Assembly: GCA_000739535.1 (NCBI GenBank) | Contig: DF820464.1 | Span: 304,717-368,716 of the forward strand | Origin: Candidatus Vecturithrix granuli | GTDB taxonomy: Bacteria; Moduliflexota; Moduliflexia; Moduliflexales; Moduliflexaceae | Direction of reading: 5' to 3' | Length of the DNA: 64,000 nucleotides | In this document: positions 1-8,875 of the stretch, piece after piece | How positions within the stretch are numbered: the stretch's first letter is position 1 | Layout: each line of letters begins with the position of its first letter | Notes under the pieces: model-generated | The model's database searches: none | What the model was told of the DNA's origin: nothing | The model's input: only the letters and a program-made list of their open reading frames with translations | Made by a program: the position numbers and the translations under genes

Positions 1-567
1 CAGCACGTCTTTTTCCGGAGCGACCATCTGTTCATCGCAGGCTGCGATCTCGGCATAAGCCTCTTTTCCCCCTAGTTGAAAGGCGATTTCTCCCCAGGGG
101 GTTTTACGGAGCGGCTCCGTACGTTTCCCACGTCGTCCTTTCTGTACATCAAATTCCGTTCCTACAAAGGCGGCCGTATGAACTTGAGGAATAGACGAAG
201 CTCCTGCAACGGCTAATATTTTCTGAATGCCCATCCATTTGTGAGCTTCGGCACCATGCTGCGTCAGGTGGTGCAGCAGCGTCAGCGCATGGGTTTTTCC
301 TTCCCCCGAATGCCCGATGACATGAAAGACCGCATTGGCTTCAACCATCTCTCCTGCCAGACGCCAGATGACTTCGGATGCCAGATGGGTCAGGGAGGTG
401 GTTAAATACGTGTGCGTAAAAAAACTGGCAGGGTTGGAATACTCCTCAAGGGCCTGCTCTTCACGGACATGCTCCAAATTCACAGTGAATTGCATCGCCT
501 CAGGTAAAGTTGCACTATATAATTCGTTGCGCGGTTTGACAATATCATACCAGGGTTTGAGTAACAT
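1..567 (-). CDS. DUF499 family ATPase, N-terminal part (runs off left edge)
   Basis: The reading frame is open from an ATG at 567 to base 1 with no stop, giving 189 residues. It has a good ribosome site (AAAGGGAG) upstream. The start MLLKPWYDIVKPRNELY, the segment FFTHTYLTTSLTHLASEVIW and a P-loop GHSGEGKTHALTLLHHL match the N-terminus of DUF499 proteins, large P-loop ATPases. They are usually found beside a DUF1156 DNA methylase in phage-defence loci. Role here is inferred from family; the C-terminus and any partners lie outside the window. No competing reading frame is convincing. Confidence 0.72.
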   Translation of the reverse strand, partial: MLLKPWYDIVKPRNELYSATLPEAMQFTVNLEHVREEQALEEYSNPASFFTHTYLTTSLTHLASEVIWRLAGEMVEANAVFHVIGHSGEGKTHALTLLHHLTQHGAEAHKWMGIQKILAVAGASSIPQVHTAAFVGTEFDVQKGRRGKRTEPLRKTPWGEIAFQLGGKEAYAEIAACDEQMVAPEKDVL

Positions 568-793
568 TGGTTTCTCCCTTTGATATTCAGCAAAAGTCAG
601 AAAATTCTTGCTTCTTCTTGATTCTTGTAGTTATTCACGCTCAGGAATATCTGCAAGAAAATTGAAAAGAATGTCAAGAGGAAAAGTTTCAGGAAATAAC
701 TTAATTCGTTCACCTTCTATTTCAGAGAAAGTCGAAAACGACTTTGTTTATTTTGCTATAGTCTAAGTGTCGCCAAAAAAGATGATATTTTTA

Positions 794-822
794 TTGACAA
801 AAAAAAACGCGAGTGTTATCCA
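794..822 (+). promoter_or_regulatory. Possible promoter of the liv operon
   Basis: TTGACA at 794-799 is followed 17 bp later by a weak -10 (TATCCA, 817-822), about 65 bp before the binding-protein start. The rest of the 568-885 gap holds a copy of the dispersed ATTCTTGCTT/ATTCTTGTAGTT repeat (604-634) and AT-rich sequence with no gene. Confidence 0.35.
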
Positions 823-885
823 AAATCGTTGCGTTTTTGGAGGATAGACAACAGTAATTGCCCTAACAGTAAGGAGGCTAAGGAT

Positions 886-2052
886 ATGCAAAAGAGTGTT
901 AGATGTATTATTACCGTTCTTGGCATTGTGCTGCTATTTTCATTCTGCGCTCAGGCGCAGACAATTTCGATTGGCCTTAATGTTCCGATTACGGGGGATA
1001 TTCCCAAAGTCGGCGAGGGATCGAAGTTTGCGGCTCAGATGTGGCTTGAAGACGTTGAGGCGGCTGGCGGCCTTGAGGTCGGCGGCAAAACCTACAAAGT
1101 TGAGATCATCATTGAAGACAACGAGGCCAAAGCGGAATCGGCTGTCGCCGTTGCAACTAAGCTGATTACCGAAGATGAAGTGCTGGTGCTTGTCGGCCCT
1201 CAAGCGTCAAAACAGGCGGTGCCCGCAGGCGGCGTGGCCGACAATTATAAAACGCCGATGATTAGCCCCTGGTCAACAAATCCGAATACGACCAAAGATC
1301 GCCCTTACGTGTTCCGCGGCTGTTTTCTCGATCCCTTCCAGGGCCCTGTAGTTGCGAAATTCATCTCGGAGGAATTTGGATTGACGAAAGCTGCGGTGCT
1401 CTATGATGTCGCTAGCGACTACCCCAAAGGGCTTGCCGAATTTTTTAAGCAGTCCTGGGAAGAAATGCACGGCGCAGGCACGGTTGTAGCCTATGAAAGT
1501 TTTACGACCAAAGACACGGACTTCAGTTCCCAATTGACCAAAATTATTAATTCGGGAGCTGAGGTGATCTTTACCCCGCAATATTATAATGAGGTGGCGT
1601 TGATTGTGCAACAGGCGCACCAGTTAGGCTGGGATAGACCAATCGTGGGCAGCGACAGTTGGGGATCCGTAGAAACCGTCGAACTGTGCGGCAAAGATTG
1701 CTATGGCCTCTTCTTTAGCACCCATTATGCGGCCGCCGGAGCCACTGGAGCCACAAAGGAATTCATCGACAGATACAATGCGAAATACGGGTATGTGCCG
1801 GATGATGTGGCGGCTCTGACCTGGGATGCGTTGGGTATCGTGAAACGAGCGATTCAGGATTGCGGCAAAATTACCGGCGACATCAAAGATGACCGTCAAT
1901 GCGTACGTGACGCTATGGCGAAAATTCAGGAGTTTGAAGGGATTACCGGCAAAATGACCTTCACCGAAGAGGGCGATCCGATTAAGTGTGCGGTGATTGT
2001 ACGGATTAGCGAGAAGGGTGAATATGAATTTTATAAGTCGGTGTGTCCGTAA
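886..2052 (+). CDS. livK: ABC transporter binding protein, branched-chain amino acid type (LivJ/LivK)
   Basis: This 388-residue periplasmic binding protein delivers an amino acid or related ligand to the LivHMGF transporter encoded just downstream. The ATG at 886 is preferred over an upstream TTG at 829 because AAGGAGG (871-877) sits 8 bp before it and a clean signal peptide follows (MQKSVRC, hydrophobic core, cut near AQAQ). The mature part begins TISIGLNVPITGDIPKVGEG and contains LVGPQASKQAVPAG, typical of the Peripla_BP_6 fold. A hairpin before livH may keep the binding protein in excess over the permeases. The ligand cannot be told from sequence; urea or amides are alternatives to Leu/Ile/Val. 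Confidence 0.9.
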   Translation: MQKSVRCIITVLGIVLLFSFCAQAQTISIGLNVPITGDIPKVGEGSKFAAQMWLEDVEAAGGLEVGGKTYKVEIIIEDNEAKAESAVAVATKLITEDEVLVLVGPQASKQAVPAGGVADNYKTPMISPWSTNPNTTKDRPYVFRGCFLDPFQGPVVAKFISEEFGLTKAAVLYDVASDYPKGLAEFFKQSWEEMHGAGTVVAYESFTTKDTDFSSQLTKIINSGAEVIFTPQYYNEVALIVQQAHQLGWDRPIVGSDSWGSVETVELCGKDCYGLFFSTHYAAAGATGATKEFIDRYNAKYGYVPDDVAALTWDALGIVKRAIQDCGKITGDIKDDRQCVRDAMAKIQEFEGITGKMTFTEEGDPIKCAVIVRISEKGEYEFYKSVCP

Positions 2053-2100
2053 TACCTCTGGAATTCTCTAGATTGCGTATGTCTCTCTCACCATAAGGAA

Positions 2101-2138
2101 GGCGGGCCAGAACGGCGCGTTCTGTGCCCGCCCTTTTT
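2101..2138 (+). terminator. Hairpin with T-run between livK and livH
   Basis: GGCGGGC-CAGAACG pairs with CGTTCTG-GCCCGCC around a GCG loop with a single unpaired T, followed by CTTTTT. It lies inside the operon, so it probably acts as a partial terminator that lowers expression of the genes downstream of the binding protein. Confidence 0.75.
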
Positions 2139-2160
2139 GTAGAATGAAGGAGCGAAATCA

Positions 2161-3084
2161 ATGGCATTTTTTTTCCAAAACCTGATCAATGCGTTGCAAT
2201 GGGGGAGTTTTTACGCCTTAATCGCTCTTGGATACTCCATGGTCTATGGTATCCTGATGCTGTTTAATTTTGCGCATGGCGATATTTTTATGGTCGGGGC
2301 CTATATCGGTTTTGGAGTTGCAACCGGATTGTTAGCATTTGCTTCATGGATTGCCATTCCTATGCCTGGTTGGCTGGTATTAATGTTGACCATTCTCTTC
2401 GCGATGTTTCTGACCTCTTTTGTCGGGATGCTGGTCGAACGGATCGGGTATCGCCCCTTACGTTCAGCCCCGCGAGCGTCAGCAGCGATCACAGGGTTGA
2501 TGATCGGGATTATCTTAGAAACCGGGAATCTCGCCTTGTTGGGCGCACGCAGAATCAGTTTTCCCTCCCTGATTGAAACCAAAACTTATAATGTGGGCGG
2601 CGTGTTTGTGACCAATCAAAAGATTATGATTGTGGTCGTGTCAGCCCTTCTCGCTTTGACTCTGCATCAATTTATCCGACGCACGCGCTGGGGAATGGCG
2701 ATGCGGGCGATGTCGTTCGACTTTACGGTTGTTCCATTAATGGGCGTGCCGCTGAATACTATCGCGGCTTTAACCTTTGGTCTTGGCTCTGCTTTAGCTG
2801 CTGCCGCCGGCATTTTGTTTGGCCTTGCCTATCCTGTGTTGGATCCGTACATGGGGATTCTCTTCGGCTGGAAAGCCTTTGTGGCCGCAATTTTAGGCGG
2901 AAGAGGATCGATTGTGGGCGCGACGCTAGCGGGATTTCTGCTGGGATTCATTGAAATTTTTGTCGCGATGATTTTCCCGTCAACATTACGCGATTTAATC
3001 GCGTATTCAATCGTCTTAATTATCTTGACCTTTAGACCGTATGGTTTCTTCGGCGAGCCGCATAGCGCACGGTTGAGACTGTAA
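2161..3084 (+). CDS. livH: Branched-chain amino acid ABC permease LivH
   Basis: A 307-residue integral membrane protein, one of the two permease subunits of the Liv transporter in the inner membrane. It has about eight hydrophobic helices and the family start FFQNLINALQWGSFYALIAL with the GYSMVYGILMLFNFAHGD block typical of LivH. The C-terminal loop GGRGSIVGATLAGFLLG is the permease motif that contacts the ATPases. AAGGAG at 2147-2152 supports the ATG at 2161. It sits between livK and livM in the usual order. Confidence 0.93.
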   Translation: MAFFFQNLINALQWGSFYALIALGYSMVYGILMLFNFAHGDIFMVGAYIGFGVATGLLAFASWIAIPMPGWLVLMLTILFAMFLTSFVGMLVERIGYRPLRSAPRASAAITGLMIGIILETGNLALLGARRISFPSLIETKTYNVGGVFVTNQKIMIVVVSALLALTLHQFIRRTRWGMAMRAMSFDFTVVPLMGVPLNTIAALTFGLGSALAAAAGILFGLAYPVLDPYMGILFGWKAFVAAILGGRGSIVGATLAGFLLGFIEIFVAMIFPSTLRDLIAYSIVLIILTFRPYGFFGEPHSARLRL

Positions 3085-3235
3085 AATATGGATATCATGA
3101 TCTTGAAGTCGAAAGTGTCCTGAAGTGAAGGAACATCAAGGGATTAGGAGGTTTGACGCCGATCACTTTAGGCACACAAGACCTGTAGAACCTATGGGAA
3201 AAAAAAGCGAGTACACACGAGAAAAGGAGATCTCA

Positions 3236-4501
3236 ATGAAGCAGAAGGTCTGGGCAGGATTTTCCCGAATTCCTTTGCTCGGATGGTTTCTGGGCGCATT
3301 GGTTGCCGTGATTCTTGAGCAATTTATCGGGTTACGATTAGCCTGGGCCTTAGGGTTACCCAAAATTCCTGCGCTGTTCGGAGTGATGATTATGCTCAAA
3401 ACCCCATTGCTGTTTCCTGGGACGATTCTCTATGTTTGCCTGATCTACCTTTTGCCAACAGTGTTGATTGCCCGCGTGATTGCACCCCTGGCCAATACGC
3501 TGGCAGCGCAACTGCTCAAACTGCCGATAGTGGTTTCTGTGTTGATTCACCTGGGGTTATTTTACGCCATAATCCACATCTGGTCCGGAGTGAGTGATTA
3601 TCATGTTCTTACGCTCAAACTGGTCATGATCGCGATTATGCTGACTCTGAGTCTGAATCTCATTAACGGGTATATGGGAGAATTCTCCTGTTCGCACCCG
3701 GGATTTATGGCCTTAGGCGCATATACAGCCTCGGTGTTTACGATCGTGCTCTTTGTGAACGATCGTTTTTTTGGAGCAGCCTGGCTTCCTCCGGCGTTAG
3801 GTCCCTTCCTGTTTCCAATCGGATTGATCCTCGGAGGATTGGTCGCGTCTGTGGGTGCGCTGGTGGTTGCAATTCCTTCGTTCCGGACGCGCGGAGACTA
3901 TCTGGCCATAATTTCTCTGGCGTTTATGTTTATCGTCAAGAGTTTAATTGAGAACCTTGAGATTGTCGGAGGTCCTCGCGGATTAGGCGAGCAGCCGGAT
4001 TGGGCCAACCTGCCGACCGTGTTTGTCTGGGCGACAGCCTGCATCTGGATTATTAACAATTTTGTCCGTTCGACGATGGGTAAAGCCTTAAACGCAGTAC
4101 GCGATAACGAAATGGCCGCCAGCGCGATGACGGTGAATACCAGAGAAACCAAAATGGTGGCGTTTCTGTTTGCTGCCTTCTGGGCTGGAGTGGCTGGCGG
4201 CTTGTTTGCCCATGTCCTGCGATATGTGAATCCCGGCACCTTTGGTATTCAAAAATTGGCTGAACTTCTGGCGATGGTCTATTTCGGAGGACTCAATTCG
4301 GTGTACGGATCGATTGTCGGCGCAGTCAGTATTAGTCTGTTGAGTGAAACTCTGCGACCATTGGAAATTTATAAATGGATTCTGATTCCGCTCCTCTTGA
4401 TCCTGGTGATGATTTATCGTCCCACAGGACTGGTTGCTTTCAAGGATCTGAACGTCAGAAACCTTCTCGAACCCAAAACGAAATCCACAAAAGAGGTGTA
4501 G
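3236..4501 (+). CDS. livM: Branched-chain amino acid ABC permease LivM
   Basis: A 421-residue membrane protein, second permease of the Liv system. I start it at 3236 because AAGGAGA (3224-3230) precedes that ATG; the open frame extends further upstream but without a ribosome site. An extra N-terminal hydrophobic region of about 110 residues precedes the conserved core, as in long proteobacterial LivM proteins. The core holds LSLNLINGYMGEFSCSHPGF, a variant of the usual GQxSLGH block, and GLNSVYGSIVGA near the C-terminus. It is followed two bases later by livG. Confidence 0.92.
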   Translation: MKQKVWAGFSRIPLLGWFLGALVAVILEQFIGLRLAWALGLPKIPALFGVMIMLKTPLLFPGTILYVCLIYLLPTVLIARVIAPLANTLAAQLLKLPIVVSVLIHLGLFYAIIHIWSGVSDYHVLTLKLVMIAIMLTLSLNLINGYMGEFSCSHPGFMALGAYTASVFTIVLFVNDRFFGAAWLPPALGPFLFPIGLILGGLVASVGALVVAIPSFRTRGDYLAIISLAFMFIVKSLIENLEIVGGPRGLGEQPDWANLPTVFVWATACIWIINNFVRSTMGKALNAVRDNEMAASAMTVNTRETKMVAFLFAAFWAGVAGGLFAHVLRYVNPGTFGIQKLAELLAMVYFGGLNSVYGSIVGAVSISLLSETLRPLEIYKWILIPLLLILVMIYRPTGLVAFKDLNVRNLLEPKTKSTKEV

Positions 4502-4503
4502 TC

Positions 4504-5274
4504 ATGGCATTTCTTCAGGTTGACAAGATGACCCACAATTTTGGTGGATTGCGGGCCGTCCATAATTATCACCTTAAGATTGAATTAGGTCAGATTAAAG
4601 GGTTAATCGGGCCGAACGGTGCTGGCAAAACCACGATTTTCAATCTCATCACCGGCGTCTATACCCCGACAGAAGGCGATATTCTGTTAAATGGCCAGAG
4701 AATTAACGGGCTGCAGCCTCATCAAGTTGCCAGCCAGGGACTTGGCCGTACCTTTCAAAATTTGTTGCTGTGGCGGCACATGACCGTGCTTGACCACGTG
4801 AAACTGGCGCATTATTCAAAAATTCAGTATGGCTTAGTCGGCGCGTTTTTCGGAACGCCCCAACGCCACAGAGAAGAGGCCGCGATCGAAGAGAAAGCCT
4901 ATAAACTGCTGGACATGTTGGAGATTACCCATCTTGCCGGTCAAGTGGTAACAAACCTGCCCTACGGCGCCCAACGGCGGGTTGAAATTGCCAGAGCGCT
5001 GGCGACAGAACCCAAAATCTTGTTCCTGGATGAACCGACCGCAGGCATGAATCCCGAAGAGCTTGTACGGATCATGGTGATTATCCGTCGCATTCACGAA
5101 CAACTGGGATTGGGCATTTTCCTCATCGAGCACCGCATGAAGTTTGTCATGGAACTGTGTGACACGATTCAAACATTGGTGTTCGGAGAGATTATTGCCG
5201 AAGGCACACCCGAAGAAATTCAAAATGATCCCAGGGTGATCGAGGCATACCTGGGCAAGGAAAAGGTGACGTGA
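4504..5274 (+). CDS. livG: Branched-chain amino acid ABC ATPase LivG
   Basis: A 256-residue cytoplasmic ATP-binding subunit. Walker A is GPNGAGKTT, the Q-loop segment is GLGRTFQNLLLW, and Walker B is ILFLDEPTAGMNPEE. The signature region reads LPYGAQRRVEIARAL, where LivG proteins typically show GxQRRLEIARAL. The ATG at 4504 lies directly after the livM stop and has an AGAGGTG site overlapping the end of livM. The stop overlaps the livF start, a sign of translational coupling. Confidence 0.93.
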   Translation: MAFLQVDKMTHNFGGLRAVHNYHLKIELGQIKGLIGPNGAGKTTIFNLITGVYTPTEGDILLNGQRINGLQPHQVASQGLGRTFQNLLLWRHMTVLDHVKLAHYSKIQYGLVGAFFGTPQRHREEAAIEEKAYKLLDMLEITHLAGQVVTNLPYGAQRRVEIARALATEPKILFLDEPTAGMNPEELVRIMVIIRRIHEQLGLGIFLIEHRMKFVMELCDTIQTLVFGEIIAEGTPEEIQNDPRVIEAYLGKEKVT

Positions 5275-5990
5275 TGTTGTTAACAGTAGAAAACTTGCAC
5301 GTGTCGTATGATCAGATTAAGGCCCTGCACGGGATCAATTTTCAGATCCAGGAGGGGGAAATTGTGTGCATCATCGGAGCAAACGGCGCAGGGAAAAGCA
5401 CCACGTTGCGGGCGATCTCGCGCTTAGTGCCTGTTGAAGCCGGCACAGTGATGACGTACATGGGACAGGATTTGCTCAAATATTCCGCCGATAAGGTGGT
5501 GAGTCAGCTTGGAATTTCCCATGTGCCCGAGGGGCGACGCTTGTTTGAAAACCTGACCGTGATGGAGAATCTCCGCTTAGCCACGTTTGCCAGAAAAGAT
5601 CGAGAAAATATTGAACAAGATATCGAACGCGTCTTCTCCATTTTCCCACGTTTACAAGAACGCCAAAACCAGAAATCCGGGACGCTGAGCGGCGGTGAAC
5701 AACAGATGCTCGCGGTCGGCAGAGCCTTTATGAGCGGCAGAAAGTTGATGATTTTAGATGAACCTTCGATGGGGCTGGCGCCGCTATTAATGCTGAATGT
5801 GTTTGATGCTCTGAAAGACATCAATAAGCAAGAAGGCACAACCATTCTCCTTGTAGAGCAAAACGCCCGTCTGGCGCTGCAATTTGCCGGACGAGGTTAT
5901 GTTCTGGAAAGTGGGCATCTGGTGTTGGAAGGCAATTCTGCGGATCTGCTGGCGACCCCTGAAGTCAAAAAAGCCTATCTGGGCGGGTAG
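5274..5990 (+). CDS. livF: Branched-chain amino acid ABC ATPase LivF
   Basis: A 238-residue ATPase subunit pairing with LivG. Walker A is GANGAGKST, the signature is LSGGEQQMLAVGRAF, Walker B is LMILDEPSMGLAP, and the conserved block VPEGRRLFENLTVMENL is diagnostic of LivF. The ATG at 5274 overlaps the livG stop (TGATG); a GTG at 5271 is an alternative. It is the last gene of the operon and is followed by a strong hairpin. Confidence 0.93.
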   Translation: MLLTVENLHVSYDQIKALHGINFQIQEGEIVCIIGANGAGKSTTLRAISRLVPVEAGTVMTYMGQDLLKYSADKVVSQLGISHVPEGRRLFENLTVMENLRLATFARKDRENIEQDIERVFSIFPRLQERQNQKSGTLSGGEQQMLAVGRAFMSGRKLMILDEPSMGLAPLLMLNVFDALKDINKQEGTTILLVEQNARLALQFAGRGYVLESGHLVLEGNSADLLATPEVKKAYLGG

Positions 5991-5999
5991 TTTTCATTG

Positions 6000-6035
6000 A
6001 AGAAACCAGGTTTTTTTCGAAAAACCTGGTTTCTT
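6000..6035. terminator. Palindromic hairpin (AAACCAGGTTT family) after livF
   Basis: A perfect 16-bp stem (AAGAAACCAGGTTTTT and its complement) closes on a TTCG tetraloop. It lies between the convergent livF and ald genes and could terminate both, although no long T-run follows. It is one of about ten related hairpins in the window. Confidence 0.7.
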
Positions 6036-6084
6036 AGAGCTATCCACATATTGCAAAAACTTCGCTTTTGTACTCTTCTCTAAA

Positions 6085-7197
6085 CTAGAGAAATTGGTCA
6101 ATGGGAGTATATTCCAACCCAAAGGCTTCGGCGACCGCTTTATAAGTCACTTTGCCCTTGACCACATTGGCTCCCAGTTTAATCTCGTTGTTCTCCTGTA
6201 TGGCGCGTTTCCAGCCCTTATCAGCAATTTGAAGGGCGTAAGGCAGTGTCGCGTTGGTCAACGCCAGGGTAGAGGTTTTCGCCACTGCGCCAGGCATATT
6301 GGCGACGCAATAATGCACCACGCCTTCCACTGTATAGGTTGGGCTTGTATGAGTCGTGGGCTTTGAGGTTTCGAAACACCCGCCCTGATCAATGGCGACA
6401 TCTACCATGACCGCGCCTTTTTTCATGGTTTTCAGCATCTCGCGCGTTATTAATTTGGGCGTTTTGGCTCCGGCTACGAGTACGGCCCCGATCACGACAT
6501 CCGCTTCTTTCACCAGTTTCCGCAACGTGGCCGGACTGGACATTAAGGGAATGCAATTGCTGGGCATCACGTCGGACAGATAGCGCAGCCGGTCCAGGTT
6601 CATATCAACAATATACACCTTTGCGCCCAGGCCACAGGCCATTTTCGCGGCGTTCATGCCCACCACGCCGCCGCCGATCACGACAACGGTCGCAGGATCA
6701 ACGCCTGGCACGCCGCCTAACAACACGCCGAGTCCGCCTTGCGCCATTTCCAAGTATTTCGCACCCTGCTGGGTCGCCATGCGGCCGGCCACTTCACTCA
6801 TGGGGGTCAGTAAAGGCAGCGAGCCATCGACTTTTTGAATGGTTTCATAGGCAATACAAATCGAACCGCTTTTGACTAACTTGTGGGTCAGTTCTTCGGC
6901 GGCCGCCAGGTGCAGATAGGTAAACACGATCTGATCTTGACGGATCAGGTCGTATTCTGAGGGCAGCGGTTCCTTGACGTGCATGACCATTTCGGCGCGC
7001 TGATAAATTTCTTGCGGCGTTGCTACAATTACGGCCCCATGTTCGGCGTAATCCGCATCGCCAAAACCACTGTTCAGTCCGGCATCTTTCTCAACTAACA
7101 CCGTATGGTCATGGTGATTCATCATTTCGACTCCGGCCGGGGTCATGCACACTCTGTTTTCTGCGGTCTTAATCTCTTTTAAAATTCCGACGATCAT
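6085..7197 (-). CDS. ald: Alanine dehydrogenase
   Basis: A 370-residue NAD-dependent enzyme interconverting L-alanine and pyruvate plus ammonia. The start MIVGILKEIKTAENRVCMTP and the block VEKDAGLNSGFGDADY are characteristic, and the nucleotide-binding loop is VVIGGGVVGMNAAKMACGLG followed by the acidic strand VYIVDMN. The length matches the family. A GGGAGGG site precedes the ATG. It converges with the liv operon, with which it may share amino-acid catabolism, though no common control is visible. Confidence 0.95.
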   Translation of the reverse strand: MIVGILKEIKTAENRVCMTPAGVEMMNHHDHTVLVEKDAGLNSGFGDADYAEHGAVIVATPQEIYQRAEMVMHVKEPLPSEYDLIRQDQIVFTYLHLAAAEELTHKLVKSGSICIAYETIQKVDGSLPLLTPMSEVAGRMATQQGAKYLEMAQGGLGVLLGGVPGVDPATVVVIGGGVVGMNAAKMACGLGAKVYIVDMNLDRLRYLSDVMPSNCIPLMSSPATLRKLVKEADVVIGAVLVAGAKTPKLITREMLKTMKKGAVMVDVAIDQGGCFETSKPTTHTSPTYTVEGVVHYCVANMPGAVAKTSTLALTNATLPYALQIADKGWKRAIQENNEIKLGANVVKGKVTYKAVAEAFGLEYTPIDQFL

Positions 7198-7207
7198 AAC
7201 TCCCTCC

Positions 7208-7289
7208 CATGAAACTACAGGAATTAAGAATAAGCAAGCATGCTCAGCCCCGTTTCACTATGCCGGGTGAGCGTAGCTCATGATAACTC
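7208..7289. repeat. Dispersed intergenic repeats in the ald-mreB gap
   Basis: The 7198-7778 gap begins with GAAACTACAGGAATTAAG followed by AATAAGCAAG (copies near 604, 40972-41048 and 53717-53752). A 29-bp block then starts TGCCGGGTGAGC and ends CTCATGATAACTC (7261-7289), recurring at 58402-58431. The remaining 490 bp hold no convincing gene; they presumably carry the divergent promoters of ald and mreB. Confidence 0.6.
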
Positions 7290-7778
7290 CTGGTAAACAA
7301 ACATTTTTAGCTATCAAACGCTATTTTCACGACACTTCCTGTAAGACACTTTCTCCGGCTTGTTCGTCAGAGATCGTATATTGCTGAACAACATGAACGA
7401 TTTGTGAGAGACCAGAGAGAGTCAAGTAAATTTTTTCTGTCTGTAAATAATTTCATGCGAAGAACAATCCTTTAGCAGGCCAGCAGACATGTTTTGCAAC
7501 TACTTAGATCTATGTATCCCGCACAGTCTTGGGCGGAAAAAAATGAGCACGGGAAGCATCACCGCGTTGAGCTGCTGTCCACCACTCCGAAAAAGGCAAA
7601 TCTGAAATGGACGTTCACGAGCATGGCAACGTCCGTTTATACAAGGTTGTGGCGATCCTGTTGCGGGTTTTAGAACAAATTCTTTCTTTTAGAATTTATC
7701 TTTTTGATAGTTTTGCCGTCAACCTGAAAAGAAGAGGGGGGGTGAACCGAAAAAACTGTTTATCCGAACGGGAAAATT

Positions 7779-8795
7779 ATGTTTCACCTCTTTAGACATA
7801 CATGCAACTTAGCGATTGATCTTGGAACTGCCAATACCCTGGTGTATGTTCCTGATCGAGGAATTGTTCTCAATGAACCTTCGATGCTTGCCTTTGATAT
7901 TCGAAATGATAAAATCCTGGCGATTGGTCAGGACGCCAAAACGATGGAAGGCAAGACTCCCCCGCATATTGTCATCATGCGCCCTATGAAAGATGGTGTG
8001 ATTGCCGATTTTAAAATGACAAGAGCGATGTTACAACATTTCATCAGGAAAGCTGCAAAACGCTTTCGATTTTTGTCTCCAAAAGTCGTGATTGCCGTTC
8101 CTTTTGGAATTACTGACGTAGAAAAAAAAGCCGTGCGAGATTCGGCTTGTCATGCCGGAGCAAGCAAGGTAACGATTATTTTAGAACCGATGGCGGCGGC
8201 TTTAGGGGCGGGATTACCGGTTGAGAAACCGATCGGCAGCATGGTTGTGGATATTGGCGGAGGAACTACCGATGTTGCGGTTATTGTAATGACCGAAATT
8301 ATCTCTGGCTGTTGCATTAGAACTGCCGGCGATGAAATGGATGGCGCGATTATTCAGCATGTCAGGCAGAAACATAATCTGCTGATCGGTCCGCGCACGG
8401 CTGAGCATATTAAACAGACCATTGGCTGTGCTTATTCGTTCAATGGAGAACAACACGCGAAAATTCGCGGACGGGAATTGACAGGCAGAAGGTTTTTGAC
8501 AACAGAAATTAGTAGTGAAGAGATTCAGGAAGCCCTTACAAAAACGGTGGAGACAATTGTGGAGGCGGTTATGATGACATTAGAGAACACTCCACCGGAT
8601 TTAGCCGATGATATTATCGAACGAGGGATTCTGCTTACCGGAGGAGGGGCTTTGCTCAAGAATTTAGATTACAAAATTAAGGAAGCCACCGGGCTTCCTG
8701 TTGCCCTGAGCGATGATGCTTTGACCACCGTGGCAGAGGGTGCAGGAAAGGCCCTGACCACCCCACATCTGTTAAGAAAAATTGCCATAGATTAA
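7779..8795 (+). CDS. mreB: Rod-shape determining actin homologue MreB
   Basis: A 338-residue cytoskeletal ATPase that guides lateral wall synthesis. It has the actin-fold motifs LAIDLGTANTLVYV (phosphate 1), VVDIGGGTTDVAVI (phosphate 2) and GILLTGGGALLKNLD (adenosine). The start MFHLFRHTCN fits the family, but the ribosome site is weak. It stands alone, without mreC/mreD/rodA, so it may be an additional paralogue rather than the sole cell-shape MreB. It converges with pstB across a hairpin. Confidence 0.92.
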   Translation: MFHLFRHTCNLAIDLGTANTLVYVPDRGIVLNEPSMLAFDIRNDKILAIGQDAKTMEGKTPPHIVIMRPMKDGVIADFKMTRAMLQHFIRKAAKRFRFLSPKVVIAVPFGITDVEKKAVRDSACHAGASKVTIILEPMAAALGAGLPVEKPIGSMVVDIGGGTTDVAVIVMTEIISGCCIRTAGDEMDGAIIQHVRQKHNLLIGPRTAEHIKQTIGCAYSFNGEQHAKIRGRELTGRRFLTTEISSEEIQEALTKTVETIVEAVMMTLENTPPDLADDIIERGILLTGGGALLKNLDYKIKEATGLPVALSDDALTTVAEGAGKALTTPHLLRKIAID

Positions 8796-8837
8796 TAGAA
8801 AACTGAGCGTAAAAATTTCGCGCCTTTCGTCTGCGCA

Positions 8838-8868
8838 GACTTTCGAAGTTTTGAAGACTTCGAAAGTC
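8838..8868. terminator. Hairpin between mreB and pstB
   Basis: GACTTTCGAAGT pairs with ACTTCGAAAGTC (12 bp, 7-nt loop). It lies between two convergent genes and is the obvious transcription stop for both, though a T-run is missing. Confidence 0.6.
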
Positions 8869-8875
8869 TCAATAC

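Noticed and set aside
7607-7795. 62-residue frame before mreB
   Set aside because: It overlaps the mreB start, lacks a ribosome site and has no protein-like conservation pattern.
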